NCBI RefSeq assembly: GCF_003339505.1
Contig: NZ_QPIW01000025.1
Coordinates: forward strand, 41,485 to 105,484
Reading direction: 5' to 3'
Origin: Runella aurantiaca
Lineage (GTDB): Bacteria > Bacteroidota > Bacteroidia > Cytophagales > Spirosomataceae
Length of the DNA: 64,000 bases
The notes beneath the pieces are model-generated. The model was not told the DNA's origin and made no database searches. It saw only the letters and a list, made by a program, of their open reading frames with translations. Below, piece after piece: positions 24,870 to 34,653 of this stretch. A program made the position numbers and the translations under genes. Within the stretch, counting starts at the first letter, position 1. Every line of letters begins with the position of its first letter.

Positions 24870-24898
24870 AAAGTATTGACGGGGTTATCGCCAGAGTT

Positions 24899-26293
24899 TC
24901 AGGTAGGTAAATATACATGAAAAATTGAACCTTCCTGATTTGGTTTTGCTTCGGCAACAATAAATCCGTTGTGATTGGTAGCAATCCGACGACAAAGTGC
25001 AAGGCCAATGCCTGTTCCTTCGTATTCGCTTCGGTTGTGCAAACGTTGAAAAATGATAAAAATCTTTTCAGAATAAATGGGGTCAAATCCAATCCCATTA
25101 TCCATAAACGAAATACGGTGGTAAATGTTATCCTTTTGGATATCTCCTAGATTGGGTAACTCACTGCCATTCACTTTTTGGCAGTCGATTTCAATGATGG
25201 GTGGCGTGTTGGCTTTGCTGTATTTAATAGCATTGGAAATCAGGTTGTTAAATAGTTGAAACAGCTGAAATTCTATGCCTTGTACGGTAGGCAAAACTTC
25301 TGAAATAATTGTCACCTTTTTTTGTTCAATCAAATCGTTTAGTTCGCCTTTTACATCCCTAAAAACAGAATTCAGGTTTACCTCTTCAAATATACGTTCG
25401 CGCAAATTAGCCGTTCGTGAAAACATCAGCAAGTCATCAATAAGTTGCTGCATTCTAATCGCCGATTGATTGATTTTAAGAAGAGTGGTTTTTCCATCTT
25501 CCGTCAGCAGGTCGTTTTGTTTCATTTTCAGGCGTTCGCCAAAGGCCCTTATCTTGCGCAGCGGTTCTTGCAAATCGTGCGAAGCCACGTACGCAAACTG
25601 TTCCAATTCGGCGTTGGCTCGTTCCAAATCGGTCAGTTTTTCTTCGAGGGTTTTCTGAAAAGCAATTCGGCGACGCAGCTCAATGTATAGGAGTCGAAAA
25701 AATACCAATAAAAACGCCAGTGAAACCGCCGAGAGCAGCAGCAGAAAAAAGTTAGTATTCTCATCGGCTTCTTTTTGTAGGATGCTCCGGTAGGTCAAAA
25801 GCTCCCGCTCTTCGTTGTCGAGTTCTTTACATAAGCTTCTGATATTTTCCATGTGATTTTTGCCATCGCTCAATTTCACCGTGTCAATCCCGTATCCGTT
25901 GCGTGTTCTTTCAATATTAAATTCAATCAGGGTAATCCGTCGGCTTATTTCTTTTTTGATACTGTCTACCCTTTTTTGTTGGCGAGGGCTGTCCCTTACT
26001 AGCAGCTCCATCGACCTCAAAATGCCTTTCATACTGCTTCGTCCTTCGCCATAAGGTTGCAGATACTTTTCATCTTTGGTCAATAAATAGCCGCGCTCGC
26101 CCGTTTCGATTGTATTGATTGTGGCAAGTATATCTTTGTTTTTAAGTCTAACTCGGTAGGTGTGATTAACGGATTGAGTACGATTGTTTGACTCTACACT
26201 ACGATCATAAGCCAACCAACTTAAGAAAACAAGCATGGCTAAACTAACCCCCATGGCTAAAAATATTCCTAAAAGAGCATTTCGTAAAATCAT
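24899..26293 (-). CDS. CHASE3 sensor histidine kinase
   Basis: A 464-residue kinase. The ATG at 26293 begins the first membrane helix (about 8-27). A periplasmic CHASE3 domain (about 30-180, 'TIETGERGYLLTKDEKYL') is bounded by a second helix (about 182-200). HisKA follows with phospho-acceptor His239 in 'ASHDLQEPLRKI', then the ATPase domain (N box 'NNLISNAIKYS', 'DNGIGFD', 'GTGIGLALCRRI'). The extracytoplasmic signal is unknown. Forms an operon with the receiver at 24423. Its DHp segment is nearly identical to that of the kinase at 29603, so the two are paralogues and may share partners. Confidence 0.9.
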   Translation of the reverse strand: MILRNALLGIFLAMGVSLAMLVFLSWLAYDRSVESNNRTQSVNHTYRVRLKNKDILATINTIETGERGYLLTKDEKYLQPYGEGRSSMKGILRSMELLVRDSPRQQKRVDSIKKEISRRITLIEFNIERTRNGYGIDTVKLSDGKNHMENIRSLCKELDNEERELLTYRSILQKEADENTNFFLLLLSAVSLAFLLVFFRLLYIELRRRIAFQKTLEEKLTDLERANAELEQFAYVASHDLQEPLRKIRAFGERLKMKQNDLLTEDGKTTLLKINQSAIRMQQLIDDLLMFSRTANLRERIFEEVNLNSVFRDVKGELNDLIEQKKVTIISEVLPTVQGIEFQLFQLFNNLISNAIKYSKANTPPIIEIDCQKVNGSELPNLGDIQKDNIYHRISFMDNGIGFDPIYSEKIFIIFQRLHNRSEYEGTGIGLALCRRIATNHNGFIVAEAKPNQEGSIFHVYLPT

Positions 26294-26543
26294 AAGAAAA
26301 TGTAATTGAGGTGTTTTATCCACATGTTTTTGTGGAAAAAAATACCCATTTTGGGTAAAAAATAGCAATGACGGAAAACTATAAAATTAGTAACGTTGTT
26401 TTAATAAAAAAGTTTTTAAGTATAAATGCCTGATTAGAAGTATTTTGTTGAAAGTTACAAAAAGAAAGAAGGCTTTTACGTAATTCATTGAATCTCTGAG
26501 GCATCCGATTTGGTACTTAACTACCAAAAAATGTTGTCCAACC

Positions 26544-27977
26544 ATGGCGGCTCCCATGCTAAACCTTATTCAATCGCAGAAACAAACGCTGAAGATATCT
26601 CCTGCGCAAATACAACTGCTGAATTTTCTGCAACTCAATACGCTCGAACTTGAGCAACATATAAAAAATGAACTCGAAGACAATCCTATTCTGGAAGAAG
26701 GGCCAGAGGATTCGATTGAGGAATTTGATGCGTCTGATGAGGGCGTATTAATCACAAAAGCCGAAGACCGAACCCAAGACTATATGGACTGGGACGAGTT
26801 TAGGGATGATGATACCCCGGATTATCGCACCCGAATCAATAATTTTTCGGATGACGATAACGAGTATACGCCCATGATGGCAGAAATCACCACTTGGCGC
26901 GACGAACTCAAAGAGCAATTTCACCTCTTGGCGCTCAACGAACGTCAGCGGTTATTGTCTGATTTTGTGGTGGATTCATTGACCGACAGCGGCTACCTCA
27001 ACTACAGCGCTGGTGCCATTGCCGACGATGTGTCGTTTACCAGCGGCATGTTTGTGGAAGAGGAGGAAGTGCAGGAAATCATTCAGTTGCTTCGTAAAAT
27101 GGACCCGCCTGGGCTGGGTGCGCACGATTTGCAGGATTGTTTGTTGTTGCAGTTGGAACGCTTACAAGGCCCCGAAGTGGCCATCTCAACGAAGTTGATT
27201 AAAAATAATTTTGAGGATTTTGCGGCTCGTAATTACGAGAAACTGATGAAATCCAACAACATCACCTCCGACCAACTCAAATCCATTGTAGCGCTGATTG
27301 GTACGCTTAACCCACAACCCGTAATTGGTAGCCAAACGGATAGTTTGGTCATCAAAGACAATATCGTGCCTGACTACATCATCACCGTTGACGGAGATTT
27401 GATTGATGTAGAACTCAACAACCGGCGGATTCCCCCCTTGAAAATCAACAAGTCGTACGCCAAAGAAGTGGGAGGAACTCGGGCCGCCAATACGTACGTA
27501 AATTCAAAACTAAACGCCGCCAATTGGCTCATTGAAGCCATTCAGCAGCGCGAAAATACCATGCTGAAGTCGATGCGAACCATCGTAAAACTTCAGGAAG
27601 ACTATTTTAAGACGGGCAATGTGAGATTACTGAAACCCATGGTACTGCGTGATGTAGCCGAGCGTATCAACATGGATGTATCGACGATTTCGAGGGTTAC
27701 CAGTGGCAAATACGCCCAAACACCGTTTGGCGTTATTCACCTCAAAGACCTCTTTACGGAGGGAGTTCTGACCCAAAGTGGCGAAGAAGTTTCCAATCGT
27801 CAGATACAGTTGGTGTTGGCCGAATTGGTGTCTAAAGAAGACAAGCAGCATCCTTTTAATGATTTTCAATTGGCTGAAATGTTGGCCGAGCGCGGTTATC
27901 CCGTGGCCCGCCGGACAGTGGCCAAATACCGCGAACAAATGGATATTCAAGCCGCTTCGTTGCGGAGAGTTTTATAA
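26544..27977 (+). CDS. rpoN: RNA polymerase sigma-54 factor
   Basis: A 477-residue RpoN. Region I (about 4-52, 'LNLIQSQKQTLKISPAQIQL') is Gln/Leu-rich and binds activators; region II (about 55-105) is acidic; the core-binding domain follows; the C-terminal DNA-binding domain ends with the RpoN box 'ARRTVAKYRE' that reads the -24 element. The length is normal. It needs an AAA+ activator to open promoters, and one is encoded 150 bases downstream at 28128. Four TGGCAC sites in this window could be its targets. Confidence 0.95.
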   Translation: MAAPMLNLIQSQKQTLKISPAQIQLLNFLQLNTLELEQHIKNELEDNPILEEGPEDSIEEFDASDEGVLITKAEDRTQDYMDWDEFRDDDTPDYRTRINNFSDDDNEYTPMMAEITTWRDELKEQFHLLALNERQRLLSDFVVDSLTDSGYLNYSAGAIADDVSFTSGMFVEEEEVQEIIQLLRKMDPPGLGAHDLQDCLLLQLERLQGPEVAISTKLIKNNFEDFAARNYEKLMKSNNITSDQLKSIVALIGTLNPQPVIGSQTDSLVIKDNIVPDYIITVDGDLIDVELNNRRIPPLKINKSYAKEVGGTRAANTYVNSKLNAANWLIEAIQQRENTMLKSMRTIVKLQEDYFKTGNVRLLKPMVLRDVAERINMDVSTISRVTSGKYAQTPFGVIHLKDLFTEGVLTQSGEEVSNRQIQLVLAELVSKEDKQHPFNDFQLAEMLAERGYPVARRTVAKYREQMDIQAASLRRVL

Positions 27978-28127
27978 CCCGAATCGGCCCACCGCGTATA
28001 CGTTGAGCAGATGAGAAAAATAGAGTTGAAAATAAATCAAATCGCAGCTATATAAATGGCCTTCGTTGTTCAAACCAGCGAGCCTTTATCAATAAAAGCG
28101 AAACAACCTCTTGAACGTTTAAGTTAG

Positions 28128-29603
28128 ATGGCACAGAAAATTTTGGTTATAGACGACGACACCGACATTTGCTTACTATTACGTCGTTTTTTGAGTAAAC
28201 ACGGTTTTGAGGTGGCGGTGGCCCACAACGGTGTCACGGGCTTGGCAATTTTGGAAGAATTTCATCCAGAGTTGGTCCTCACCGATTTCAAACTCGGCGA
28301 CATGGACGGAGCCACGATTTTGACGCGCATCAAGGAAAAATTCCCTCACCTGCCCGTATTGATTATTACGGGCTATTCTGACATCAAAACAGCCATTAAT
28401 GTCATGAAGCAGGGGGCGTATGACTATATCACTAAACCGCTCTTTCCAGATGAAATTTTACTTACGATTCGGAAAGCGCTCAATCACTCACAGACCCATG
28501 AGCAGGGCGGACAGTTTGCCGAAGAAATAGCACCTGCGACGCCCGGCGGCGCAACGCGCCGAAAAAGTGCCCAAGCGCATTATATTTTTGGGGAAGGCCC
28601 CGAATCAACCTATCTCTACAAGCAGGTTGATTTGGTAGCTCCGACCAATTATAGCGTGCTTATTTACGGCGAAAGCGGCTCTGGAAAAGAAGCCGTTGCG
28701 CTCGAAATCCACAAGCGAAGCAAACGCGCCTCTGGGCCGTTTGTGGCGATGGACTGCGGGGCCATCTCGCGAGAGCTGGCGGCAAGTGAGCTTTTCGGGC
28801 ACGAAAAAGGCTCGTTTACGGGAGCCCTCGCCCAGAAAATCGGCCACTTTGAAATGGCCAACGGAGGGACACTTTTTTTGGATGAAGTAGGAAATCTTCC
28901 CTACGATGTTCAAGTGTCACTTTTGCGGGTGGTGCAGGAACGAAAGCTTAGGCGCATTGGCGGCAACCGCGAAATTGACGTAGATGTGCGTTTGATTGTG
29001 GCTTCCAATGAGCGATTGATGGACGCCGCCCGCCGTGGCCGATTCCGCGAAGATTTATATTACCGTTTCAATGAATTTAGCATTGATGTGCCGCCCCTGC
29101 GTGAGCGTCGGTCTGACCTGATGATTTTTGCCCAATTCTTTCTGGATAAAACAAATACTGAACTTGGAAAGCAGGTAAAAGGCTTTACGCCCGAAGTTGA
29201 AAGGGCTTTCCGGGAATACCCGTGGCCGGGCAACCTACGCGAATTGCGCAACGTCATCAAGCGCTCTACGCTCCTCACCGAAGGTGACTACGTAGATGCC
29301 CGGACGTTACCATTTGAATTGTTAAATTATGAAAAACTGTTGTTTTTTGATTCGGGTACGGTAACCACCTCTTCCGTTCAGGATTTGCCCTCTCCTCAAC
29401 CTACTTACGAAGCGCCCACCGCTCCCAAGCCATACGCTACTTCAAAGGTTGATTTGAAATCGGCGGCGTTGGAAGCCGAATATGAAATGATTTTGAACGT
29501 ACTTAAACAGGTAAATTTTAATAAGAGTAAAGCGGCTCAGGCCTTGGGCATTGATCGAAAAACGCTTTACAATAAAATGAAAAATATAAACTTAAGTAAC
29601 TGA
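28128..29603 (+). CDS. NtrC-family sigma-54-dependent response regulator
   Basis: A 491-residue activator. Receiver (1-120) with Asp53 in 'LTDFKLGD' and Lys in 'YITKPL'; AAA+ domain (about 155-390) with Walker A 'GESGSGKE' (181-188), 'GHEKGSFTGA' (the sigma-54-contacting GAFTGA loop as GSFTGA, 228-233), Walker B 'GGTLFLDEV' and the arginine finger region; Fis-type helix-turn-helix at about 455-489 ('NKSKAAQALGIDRKTLYNKM'). Its stop overlaps the kinase start at 29603 (TGATG), so the two form a cognate two-component pair acting on sigma-54 promoters. Confidence 0.94.
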   Translation: MAQKILVIDDDTDICLLLRRFLSKHGFEVAVAHNGVTGLAILEEFHPELVLTDFKLGDMDGATILTRIKEKFPHLPVLIITGYSDIKTAINVMKQGAYDYITKPLFPDEILLTIRKALNHSQTHEQGGQFAEEIAPATPGGATRRKSAQAHYIFGEGPESTYLYKQVDLVAPTNYSVLIYGESGSGKEAVALEIHKRSKRASGPFVAMDCGAISRELAASELFGHEKGSFTGALAQKIGHFEMANGGTLFLDEVGNLPYDVQVSLLRVVQERKLRRIGGNREIDVDVRLIVASNERLMDAARRGRFREDLYYRFNEFSIDVPPLRERRSDLMIFAQFFLDKTNTELGKQVKGFTPEVERAFREYPWPGNLRELRNVIKRSTLLTEGDYVDARTLPFELLNYEKLLFFDSGTVTTSSVQDLPSPQPTYEAPTAPKPYATSKVDLKSAALEAEYEMILNVLKQVNFNKSKAAQALGIDRKTLYNKMKNINLSN

Positions 29604-31204
29604 TGCCGCTTGCCGAAGTCCCCGTTGCTGCCCCAAACCCCTTTCGACTTGACCTGGCTGGGAAACAAGTGGAAAGGCTGTTTCAGATTTCTCCCGATTT
29701 GGTGTACATCATTGACCTGAACCTGCGGCAAATGGTGTTTATCAGCAATCGCGTACAAGACATACTGGGCTATACTTACGACGACATTCAGCAAATGGGC
29801 GGGTCGTTGATTTCGGTGTTGGTACATCCTGATTTAAACCGTTTTGTGGCAGAAACCTACCAACGCTTTGCGGCCCTGAAAGAAGGAGAAACGGCTAAAT
29901 TTACGTTTGAAATACGCCATAAAAACGGCAGTATTCGCAGTATTCGCAGCCGAGCAACGGTATTGACGTACGATGAGCAAGGCAAAAACCACCTCATCAT
30001 GAACGTGGCTGAAGATGTTACGGATGCGCTTGTCCACGAGATGGATTTGCAAAAAAAGCAGTACCAAATCAACGAAACTGAGGTTATTTTTAAATGTGGA
30101 AGCTGGGAGTGGCAAAAGAATGAAAAGGGGATTCGGTGGTCTGAGGGGCTGTTTAGACTGATGGGGCTTGCGCCAGAGGCCTATCCAGACAAATGCGTGA
30201 CGAGGGCTTTTTTTGAAAGCTTTATTGTGCCCGAAGATTTGGCCCGCGTCCAAAATTATTCCAAAGCGGTATTGGCCGAAAAAAGAGATACTTTTCAAAT
30301 AGAGCACCGCATCATTGATGCCGCTGGAAACCTCAAATACCTCACGTTGCGGGCGCGCTGCCATTTTGGAGAAGATGGGCGATTGGAACGCGTAATAGGT
30401 GTAGCTGCCGACCGCACCGAAATTGAAACTTACCAAAAAGAGCTAGAACGCCGGCTGGTAGCCCTCAAAAAAAGCAACCAAGACTTGGAACAATTTGCGT
30501 ATGTAGCCTCGCACGATTTGCAGGAACCACTGCGTAAAATCATTGCTTTTGGCGAACGGCTCGATAAAAAATACAAAGAAGAACTTGGTACCGAAGGGCA
30601 GTTTTTTGTGGAAAGAATGACCAATGCAGCCTATCGTATGAATGGCCTGATTGAAGATTTACTTACTTATTCGCGGGTGTCGCGGCAAACGGAGTCGCTT
30701 ACTTTTATTTCGCTTGAAGAAGTCGTCAAGAACGTAATTGAAGATTTGGAAGTAAAAATTCAAGACAAAAATGCCACGATCAGTATCGACAAACTCCCTA
30801 CTATTGAGGCACAACCAGTACAAATGCATCAACTGTTTCTTAATTTAATAGAGAACGCCCTGAAGTTTACCAAGCCATCGGTGGCCCCAGTGGTAACAGT
30901 GAAAGCGCGTAAGGCCAACATTCAGGAAATCAAGGGAGTCATGCAGCTTAACCCCCACGAAACCTACTACAGAGTAAGTGTTTCTGACAACGGAATTGGT
31001 TTTGAACCAGAATATGCTGAGCGGATTTTTACCATTTTTCAACGTTTACACGGCCGCTCCGAGTACGAAGGTACAGGCTTGGGACTTGCCATTTGCCGTA
31101 AAATAGTAGAATCCAATCACGGGTACATTGAGGCGCACGGAAAAGTAGGTGGTGGAGCCGAATTTATTTTTTATTTACCGCACAGACAGCATGAGGCACG
31201 CTGA
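29603..31204 (+). CDS. PAS-domain sensor histidine kinase
   Basis: A 533-residue soluble kinase: two PAS domains (about 25-145, 'PDLVYIIDLNLRQMVFISNR', and about 160-275), a short coiled coil, HisKA with His304 in 'ASHDLQEPLRKI' and an ATPase domain ('NLIENALKFT', 'DNGIGFEPEYAERIF', 'GTGLGLAICRKI'). There is no membrane helix, so it senses something in the cytoplasm. Translationally coupled to the NtrC-type regulator and followed 47 bases later by a receiver gene. Paralogue of the kinase at 24899. Confidence 0.92.
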   Translation: MPLAEVPVAAPNPFRLDLAGKQVERLFQISPDLVYIIDLNLRQMVFISNRVQDILGYTYDDIQQMGGSLISVLVHPDLNRFVAETYQRFAALKEGETAKFTFEIRHKNGSIRSIRSRATVLTYDEQGKNHLIMNVAEDVTDALVHEMDLQKKQYQINETEVIFKCGSWEWQKNEKGIRWSEGLFRLMGLAPEAYPDKCVTRAFFESFIVPEDLARVQNYSKAVLAEKRDTFQIEHRIIDAAGNLKYLTLRARCHFGEDGRLERVIGVAADRTEIETYQKELERRLVALKKSNQDLEQFAYVASHDLQEPLRKIIAFGERLDKKYKEELGTEGQFFVERMTNAAYRMNGLIEDLLTYSRVSRQTESLTFISLEEVVKNVIEDLEVKIQDKNATISIDKLPTIEAQPVQMHQLFLNLIENALKFTKPSVAPVVTVKARKANIQEIKGVMQLNPHETYYRVSVSDNGIGFEPEYAERIFTIFQRLHGRSEYEGTGLGLAICRKIVESNHGYIEAHGKVGGGAEFIFYLPHRQHEAR

Positions 31205-31250
31205 GCTGGCCTGTGAAAAACAACCCTGCTTATAACTAATCTGACGTACT

Positions 31251-31721
31251 ATGGACACCACAGAGATTCGTGAAGCGCGAAAAAGTGTTATGATTCTGAT
31301 TGCCGACGATGATGAGGATGATCGGATGTTTACGAAGGAGGCTTTTGAGGAGAACTATCTGCTGAACGAAATTCGCTTTGTAAGTGATGGTGTGGAATTG
31401 TTGGACTACCTGAAACGCCGAAATAAATACATTAATCCTGACGATAGCCCCCGCCCAGGAATTATCTTGTTGGACCTCAATATGCCCAAAATGGACGGGC
31501 GGGAGGCGTTGAAGGCAATCAAATCTGACCCTGACCTCCGGGCTATTCCCGTTGTGGTACTCACTACTTCGAAGGCCGAGCAAGATGTGTTGCAAACCTA
31601 CGATTTAGGCGTCAACTGTTTCATTACAAAGCCCGTGTCTTTTGGGGAATTTATAGAAGTAGCCCGTACTGTCGGGCATTATTGGTTTGATATTGTTCAA
31701 CTTCCCAACTCCCTCGACTGA
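31251..31721 (+). CDS. Rcp1-like single-domain response regulator
   Basis: A 156-residue receiver with acidic pocket 'IADDDEDDR', Asp75 in 'IILLDLNMPKMDG', Thr in 'VVLTTSKAEQD' and Lys in 'FITKPVS'. No output domain. Its last base overlaps the ATG of the hybrid kinase (TGATG at 31721), so the two are coupled. Likely shuttles phosphate between the PAS kinase upstream and the hybrid kinase downstream; that order is inference. Confidence 0.88.
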   Translation: MDTTEIREARKSVMILIADDDEDDRMFTKEAFEENYLLNEIRFVSDGVELLDYLKRRNKYINPDDSPRPGIILLDLNMPKMDGREALKAIKSDPDLRAIPVVVLTTSKAEQDVLQTYDLGVNCFITKPVSFGEFIEVARTVGHYWFDIVQLPNSLD

Positions 31722-33154
31722 TGCAGAACGACACCATTAGACTACTCATTGTAGATGATGATGAAGATGATTTTTTCCTTACGTCAGATTATCTCAAAGA
31801 TATTCGCAACAAAAAATTTATCATTACGTGGGCGGGTTCGTTTTCCGCAGGAATTGAACAACTGACCCACGCCAAATTTGATTTATGCTTCTTTGATTTT
31901 TTGCTTGGTGCCAAAACTGGAATTGACCTTTTGAAAGCGGCGATTCAGAGCGGCGTAAGCTGTCCGATTGTGCTCCTGACGGGCAAAGGTGATAAGCGAG
32001 TGGATGTGGAGGCCATGCGATTGGGCGCCATGGACTATCTCGTAAAGAGTGAGTTGGATTCCGAAAAGCTTGAACGCTGTATCCGCTACGCGCTTGAACG
32101 CTCGGCGGTGTTGCAGCGCCTGCGCGAAAGTGAAACGCGTCTCAGGGGAATTTTTGGCCAGCTGAAAGATGCCGTTTTGCTCAAATGGCCCAAAGGACTC
32201 GTTTTTTATCACAACGATACTGCCCTTGACCTATTGGGGTATACGGAAGCAGAAATCCTGCAATTGCATTCGCAGGATTTGTTTGCGATTCCAGCGCAGC
32301 ACTCCATGTATGTACAGGCGCTGGAAGAAAAGGGCTTGGTCGAAAATCTGGAGATGTGGCTGGTGCGCAAAAGCGGTGAGCGCGTGCTTTGTTCGCTGCA
32401 CGCCAGCAAACAAAACGATAGCGAAGGAAAGGCTTACTATCTACTTGTTATTCAGGATATTACTGAGCGAAAAAAAGTAGAGCGCGACAGGCTATTGGCC
32501 GAAAAATCAGCATCTACGGCGCGCTTAGTGCGTACGTTGGCGCATGAAGTCCGTAATCCGCTCACTAATATTCACTTATCGCTCGACCAGCTGGAGACTG
32601 ATTTACAGGACGATGACCAACGGTTATTTGTGGATATTATTCGCCGAAACGGTAAACGTATCAATACCCTTATCACGGAGCTTCTCAATTCTTTTAAGCC
32701 GCATGAAGCCGTATTGAAGCGAATTTCTATTCATGAATTATTGGATCAAACCATCAACGAGGCCGAAGATAGACTGAGTCTAAAAAAAATTATACTCAAT
32801 AAAGTTTATAGAAAAGACTGTTTGTTGCTATTGGACGAGCCCAAAATTAAAATCGCGTTACTCAATTTGATTATCAACGCGATTGAGGCCATGGAAGAAA
32901 ACAAAGGTGTGTTGACATTGTCGACGGAAATATCTAAAACTTCCTGCTGTGTAAAAGTACAGGACAACGGCTCTGGAATAAGTCCAGAAAACATTAACCG
33001 CCTGTTTGAGCCTTATTTTACGTCCAAATCAAACGGGTTGGGACTGGGGCTCGCGGCCACGCTGACCATTTTGCAATCTCACCGGGCTTCGGTTGAGGTC
33101 GAGTCGGAGGAAGGAAAAGGAACAACTTTTACCGTTACGTTTCCTTTGGGTTAA
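31721..33154 (+). CDS. Receiver-PAS-histidine kinase hybrid
   Basis: A 477-residue protein with the receiver at the N terminus (1-125; Asp59 in 'CFFDFLLGAKTG', Lys in 'YLVKSE'), a PAS domain (about 135-255), HisKA with His275 in 'TLAHEVRNPL' and an ATPase domain ('LNLIINAIEAMEE', 'DNGSGISPENINRLFEPYF', 'GLGLGLAATL'). In this order the receiver regulates its own kinase. The dimerisation helix is of the NtrB type, unlike the two paralogous kinases nearby. Last gene of the operon starting at 28128, before a strong terminator. Confidence 0.9.
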   Translation: MQNDTIRLLIVDDDEDDFFLTSDYLKDIRNKKFIITWAGSFSAGIEQLTHAKFDLCFFDFLLGAKTGIDLLKAAIQSGVSCPIVLLTGKGDKRVDVEAMRLGAMDYLVKSELDSEKLERCIRYALERSAVLQRLRESETRLRGIFGQLKDAVLLKWPKGLVFYHNDTALDLLGYTEAEILQLHSQDLFAIPAQHSMYVQALEEKGLVENLEMWLVRKSGERVLCSLHASKQNDSEGKAYYLLVIQDITERKKVERDRLLAEKSASTARLVRTLAHEVRNPLTNIHLSLDQLETDLQDDDQRLFVDIIRRNGKRINTLITELLNSFKPHEAVLKRISIHELLDQTINEAEDRLSLKKIILNKVYRKDCLLLLDEPKIKIALLNLIINAIEAMEENKGVLTLSTEISKTSCCVKVQDNGSGISPENINRLFEPYFTSKSNGLGLGLAATLTILQSHRASVEVESEEGKGTTFTVTFPLG

Positions 33155-33268
33155 TAAAAGGAGGATTTTGGAAGGCTGAAAACAAAAGTAGGGTGTATTA
33201 AACGCAATTGGAGAATTAGATTGTGAGTCCCCTCGTTTTTTTGAAAGACCTGAACGGTCATTTCCAAC

Positions 33269-33308
33269 AAAAAGAGGCTGCCAAATACTTTTTTGGCAGC
33301 CTCTTTTT
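33269..33308. terminator. Bidirectional terminator
   Basis: A perfect 17-bp stem (33269-33285 with 33292-33308) with A and T runs at the two ends, between the convergent kinase (33154) and TspO-like (33346) genes. Confidence 0.85.
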
Positions 33309-33345
33309 GTATCTGAGAAGTTAGAAAAACTGTATTTTATTCACA

Positions 33346-34200
33346 TTAATTGGAGCTAATAATGGTTTGAGTTGTTTCTACGACTTTTACTTTTTTGGTT
33401 CTGAACAAAGAGCCTGTGATTTCTGCAATGACCGCCGCGCTAACAACGATAATGCCGAATACCGAAGACCACACCACAAAACGGTGGTACACGTCTGCGT
33501 CGAGCCGGGCGATAATGACTCCGATAAGCGCCCAAATAACCGACAAGCCGATGTAGGCATTTCTTAATTTCAGCAAGGCAAAACTGCCGATAACCGCCCC
33601 GACCAGCACCATGGCGGAGGCCCAGAATACTTCACTTTGTCCCCAGCCGTTCCAGTTTAAAATCACTAACAAGGTGGTCGCGTTGGCGACTGTTGCAATG
33701 CATAACCACCCCAAATAAAGCCCAAAAGGTGCTTTGACGGAAAAACGGGAGTTTTTGGCTAAATAAGGTGTTAGGGAGTCAATTCGGGCGTTGATATTGA
33801 TTAACTGGGCCAGAAACAATATCATTATAAACACCGAAAAAGCCACGTATTCATAATGCCAGACCAAAATCCAAACCATATTCAAGATACAGGTAAAGAT
33901 AAAACGAGGCCCAATGACGGTGACCGTTTCGGCCGTGGCGGGGTCGGCGTGTGTGCTAAAGAGTGATTTGCTTTGTTTGATACAAAAGACCAACAACAAC
34001 AGATAAATTAAGCCCCAAATCGAAAAAGTGACGGGGGCGGGAACAAACAAGTTGGGGTACTGATTAGAGAGTTGCCCAGTGGTTTTGTCATTAATCGGCA
34101 AGGCATTTGCCAGGTAATTCACAAAAACCATCGCTAAGAAGAATACCCAATTCAAAATTTGATAGGTTTTTACGGCAGATTTATTCCAAAGCGTTGTCAT
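33346..34200 (-). CDS. TspO/MBR-related polytopic membrane protein
   Basis: A 284-residue integral membrane protein with about seven or eight helices and many Trp residues. 'APVTFSIWGLIYLLLLV' matches the TspO first-loop motif, and the repeat of 'FGLYLGWLCIATVANA' fits a larger TspO-related family labelled tryptophan-rich sensory protein. Ordinary TspO has five helices, so this is an extended relative. The ligand is unknown (porphyrins or sterol-like molecules in true TspO). Monocistronic. Confidence 0.75.
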   Translation of the reverse strand: MTTLWNKSAVKTYQILNWVFFLAMVFVNYLANALPINDKTTGQLSNQYPNLFVPAPVTFSIWGLIYLLLLVFCIKQSKSLFSTHADPATAETVTVIGPRFIFTCILNMVWILVWHYEYVAFSVFIMILFLAQLININARIDSLTPYLAKNSRFSVKAPFGLYLGWLCIATVANATTLLVILNWNGWGQSEVFWASAMVLVGAVIGSFALLKLRNAYIGLSVIWALIGVIIARLDADVYHRFVVWSSVFGIIVVSAAVIAEITGSLFRTKKVKVVETTQTIISSN

Positions 34201-34337
34201 ATAGGTGATAGTTAAGGTTAATTGACTGAAGTCAACAATTATTCCACGCGCTTATCTACTGCGGGAGTGGGGAAGATATTACTCATAATAGGCTATATAC
34301 AACCCGATTTTCTACATTTTTTGCTCGAATAGCCTTG

Positions 34338-34353
34338 TGGCACAAGTGTTTTA
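34338..34353 (+). promoter_or_regulatory. TGGCAC element before the small membrane protein at 34402
   Basis: TGGCAC, five bases, then TTTTA, lying 59 bases before the ATG at 34402. The -24-like half is exact; the -12-like half lacks the GC of true sigma-54 promoters. Confidence 0.35.
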
Positions 34354-34401
34354 AGGTATATAATCGTCTAAACGAAATGAAACCTTTTAATCTTTAAAGC
34401 C

Positions 34402-34554
34402 ATGCGTTCTCTATTATATATCATCGCTGTTATCCTAGTTATTGGCTGGCTCATTGGAGCTTTTGCTTACAGTGCGGGGGGGCTTATTCACATCCTTTTG
34501 GTACTGGCTGTTATTTCGTTACTAATCGGTTTTATTCGCCGGGGGACTGTATAG
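34402..34554 (+). CDS. Lmo0937-family small membrane protein
   Basis: A 50-residue protein (starts 'MRSLLYIIAVILVIGWLIG') with two hydrophobic helices split by 'AYSAGGLIH' and a basic 'FIRRGTV' end. This is the layout of the tiny lmo0937/DUF5670 membrane proteins found across Bacteroidota and Firmicutes near stress genes. It was located by reading the short open frame directly. A TGGCAC element stands upstream. Confidence 0.8.
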   Translation: MRSLLYIIAVILVIGWLIGAFAYSAGGLIHILLVLAVISLLIGFIRRGTV

Positions 34555-34622
34555 TGCGTAGATATAATACCGAAAATTACTTTACTCAGCGTTGTATATA
34601 AAAGTGGTTAGTGCGTAGATAT
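34552..34622 (+). repeat. Two copies of a 14-bp direct repeat
   Basis: TAGTGCGTAGATAT occurs at 34552-34565 and 34609-34622, 57 bases apart, the first copy overlapping the stop codon at 34552-34554. It may be a small duplication or paired operator sites before the gene at 34654. Confidence 0.5.
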
Positions 34623-34653
34623 GACATCGTAAAACTTTAATTTACATCATGTT

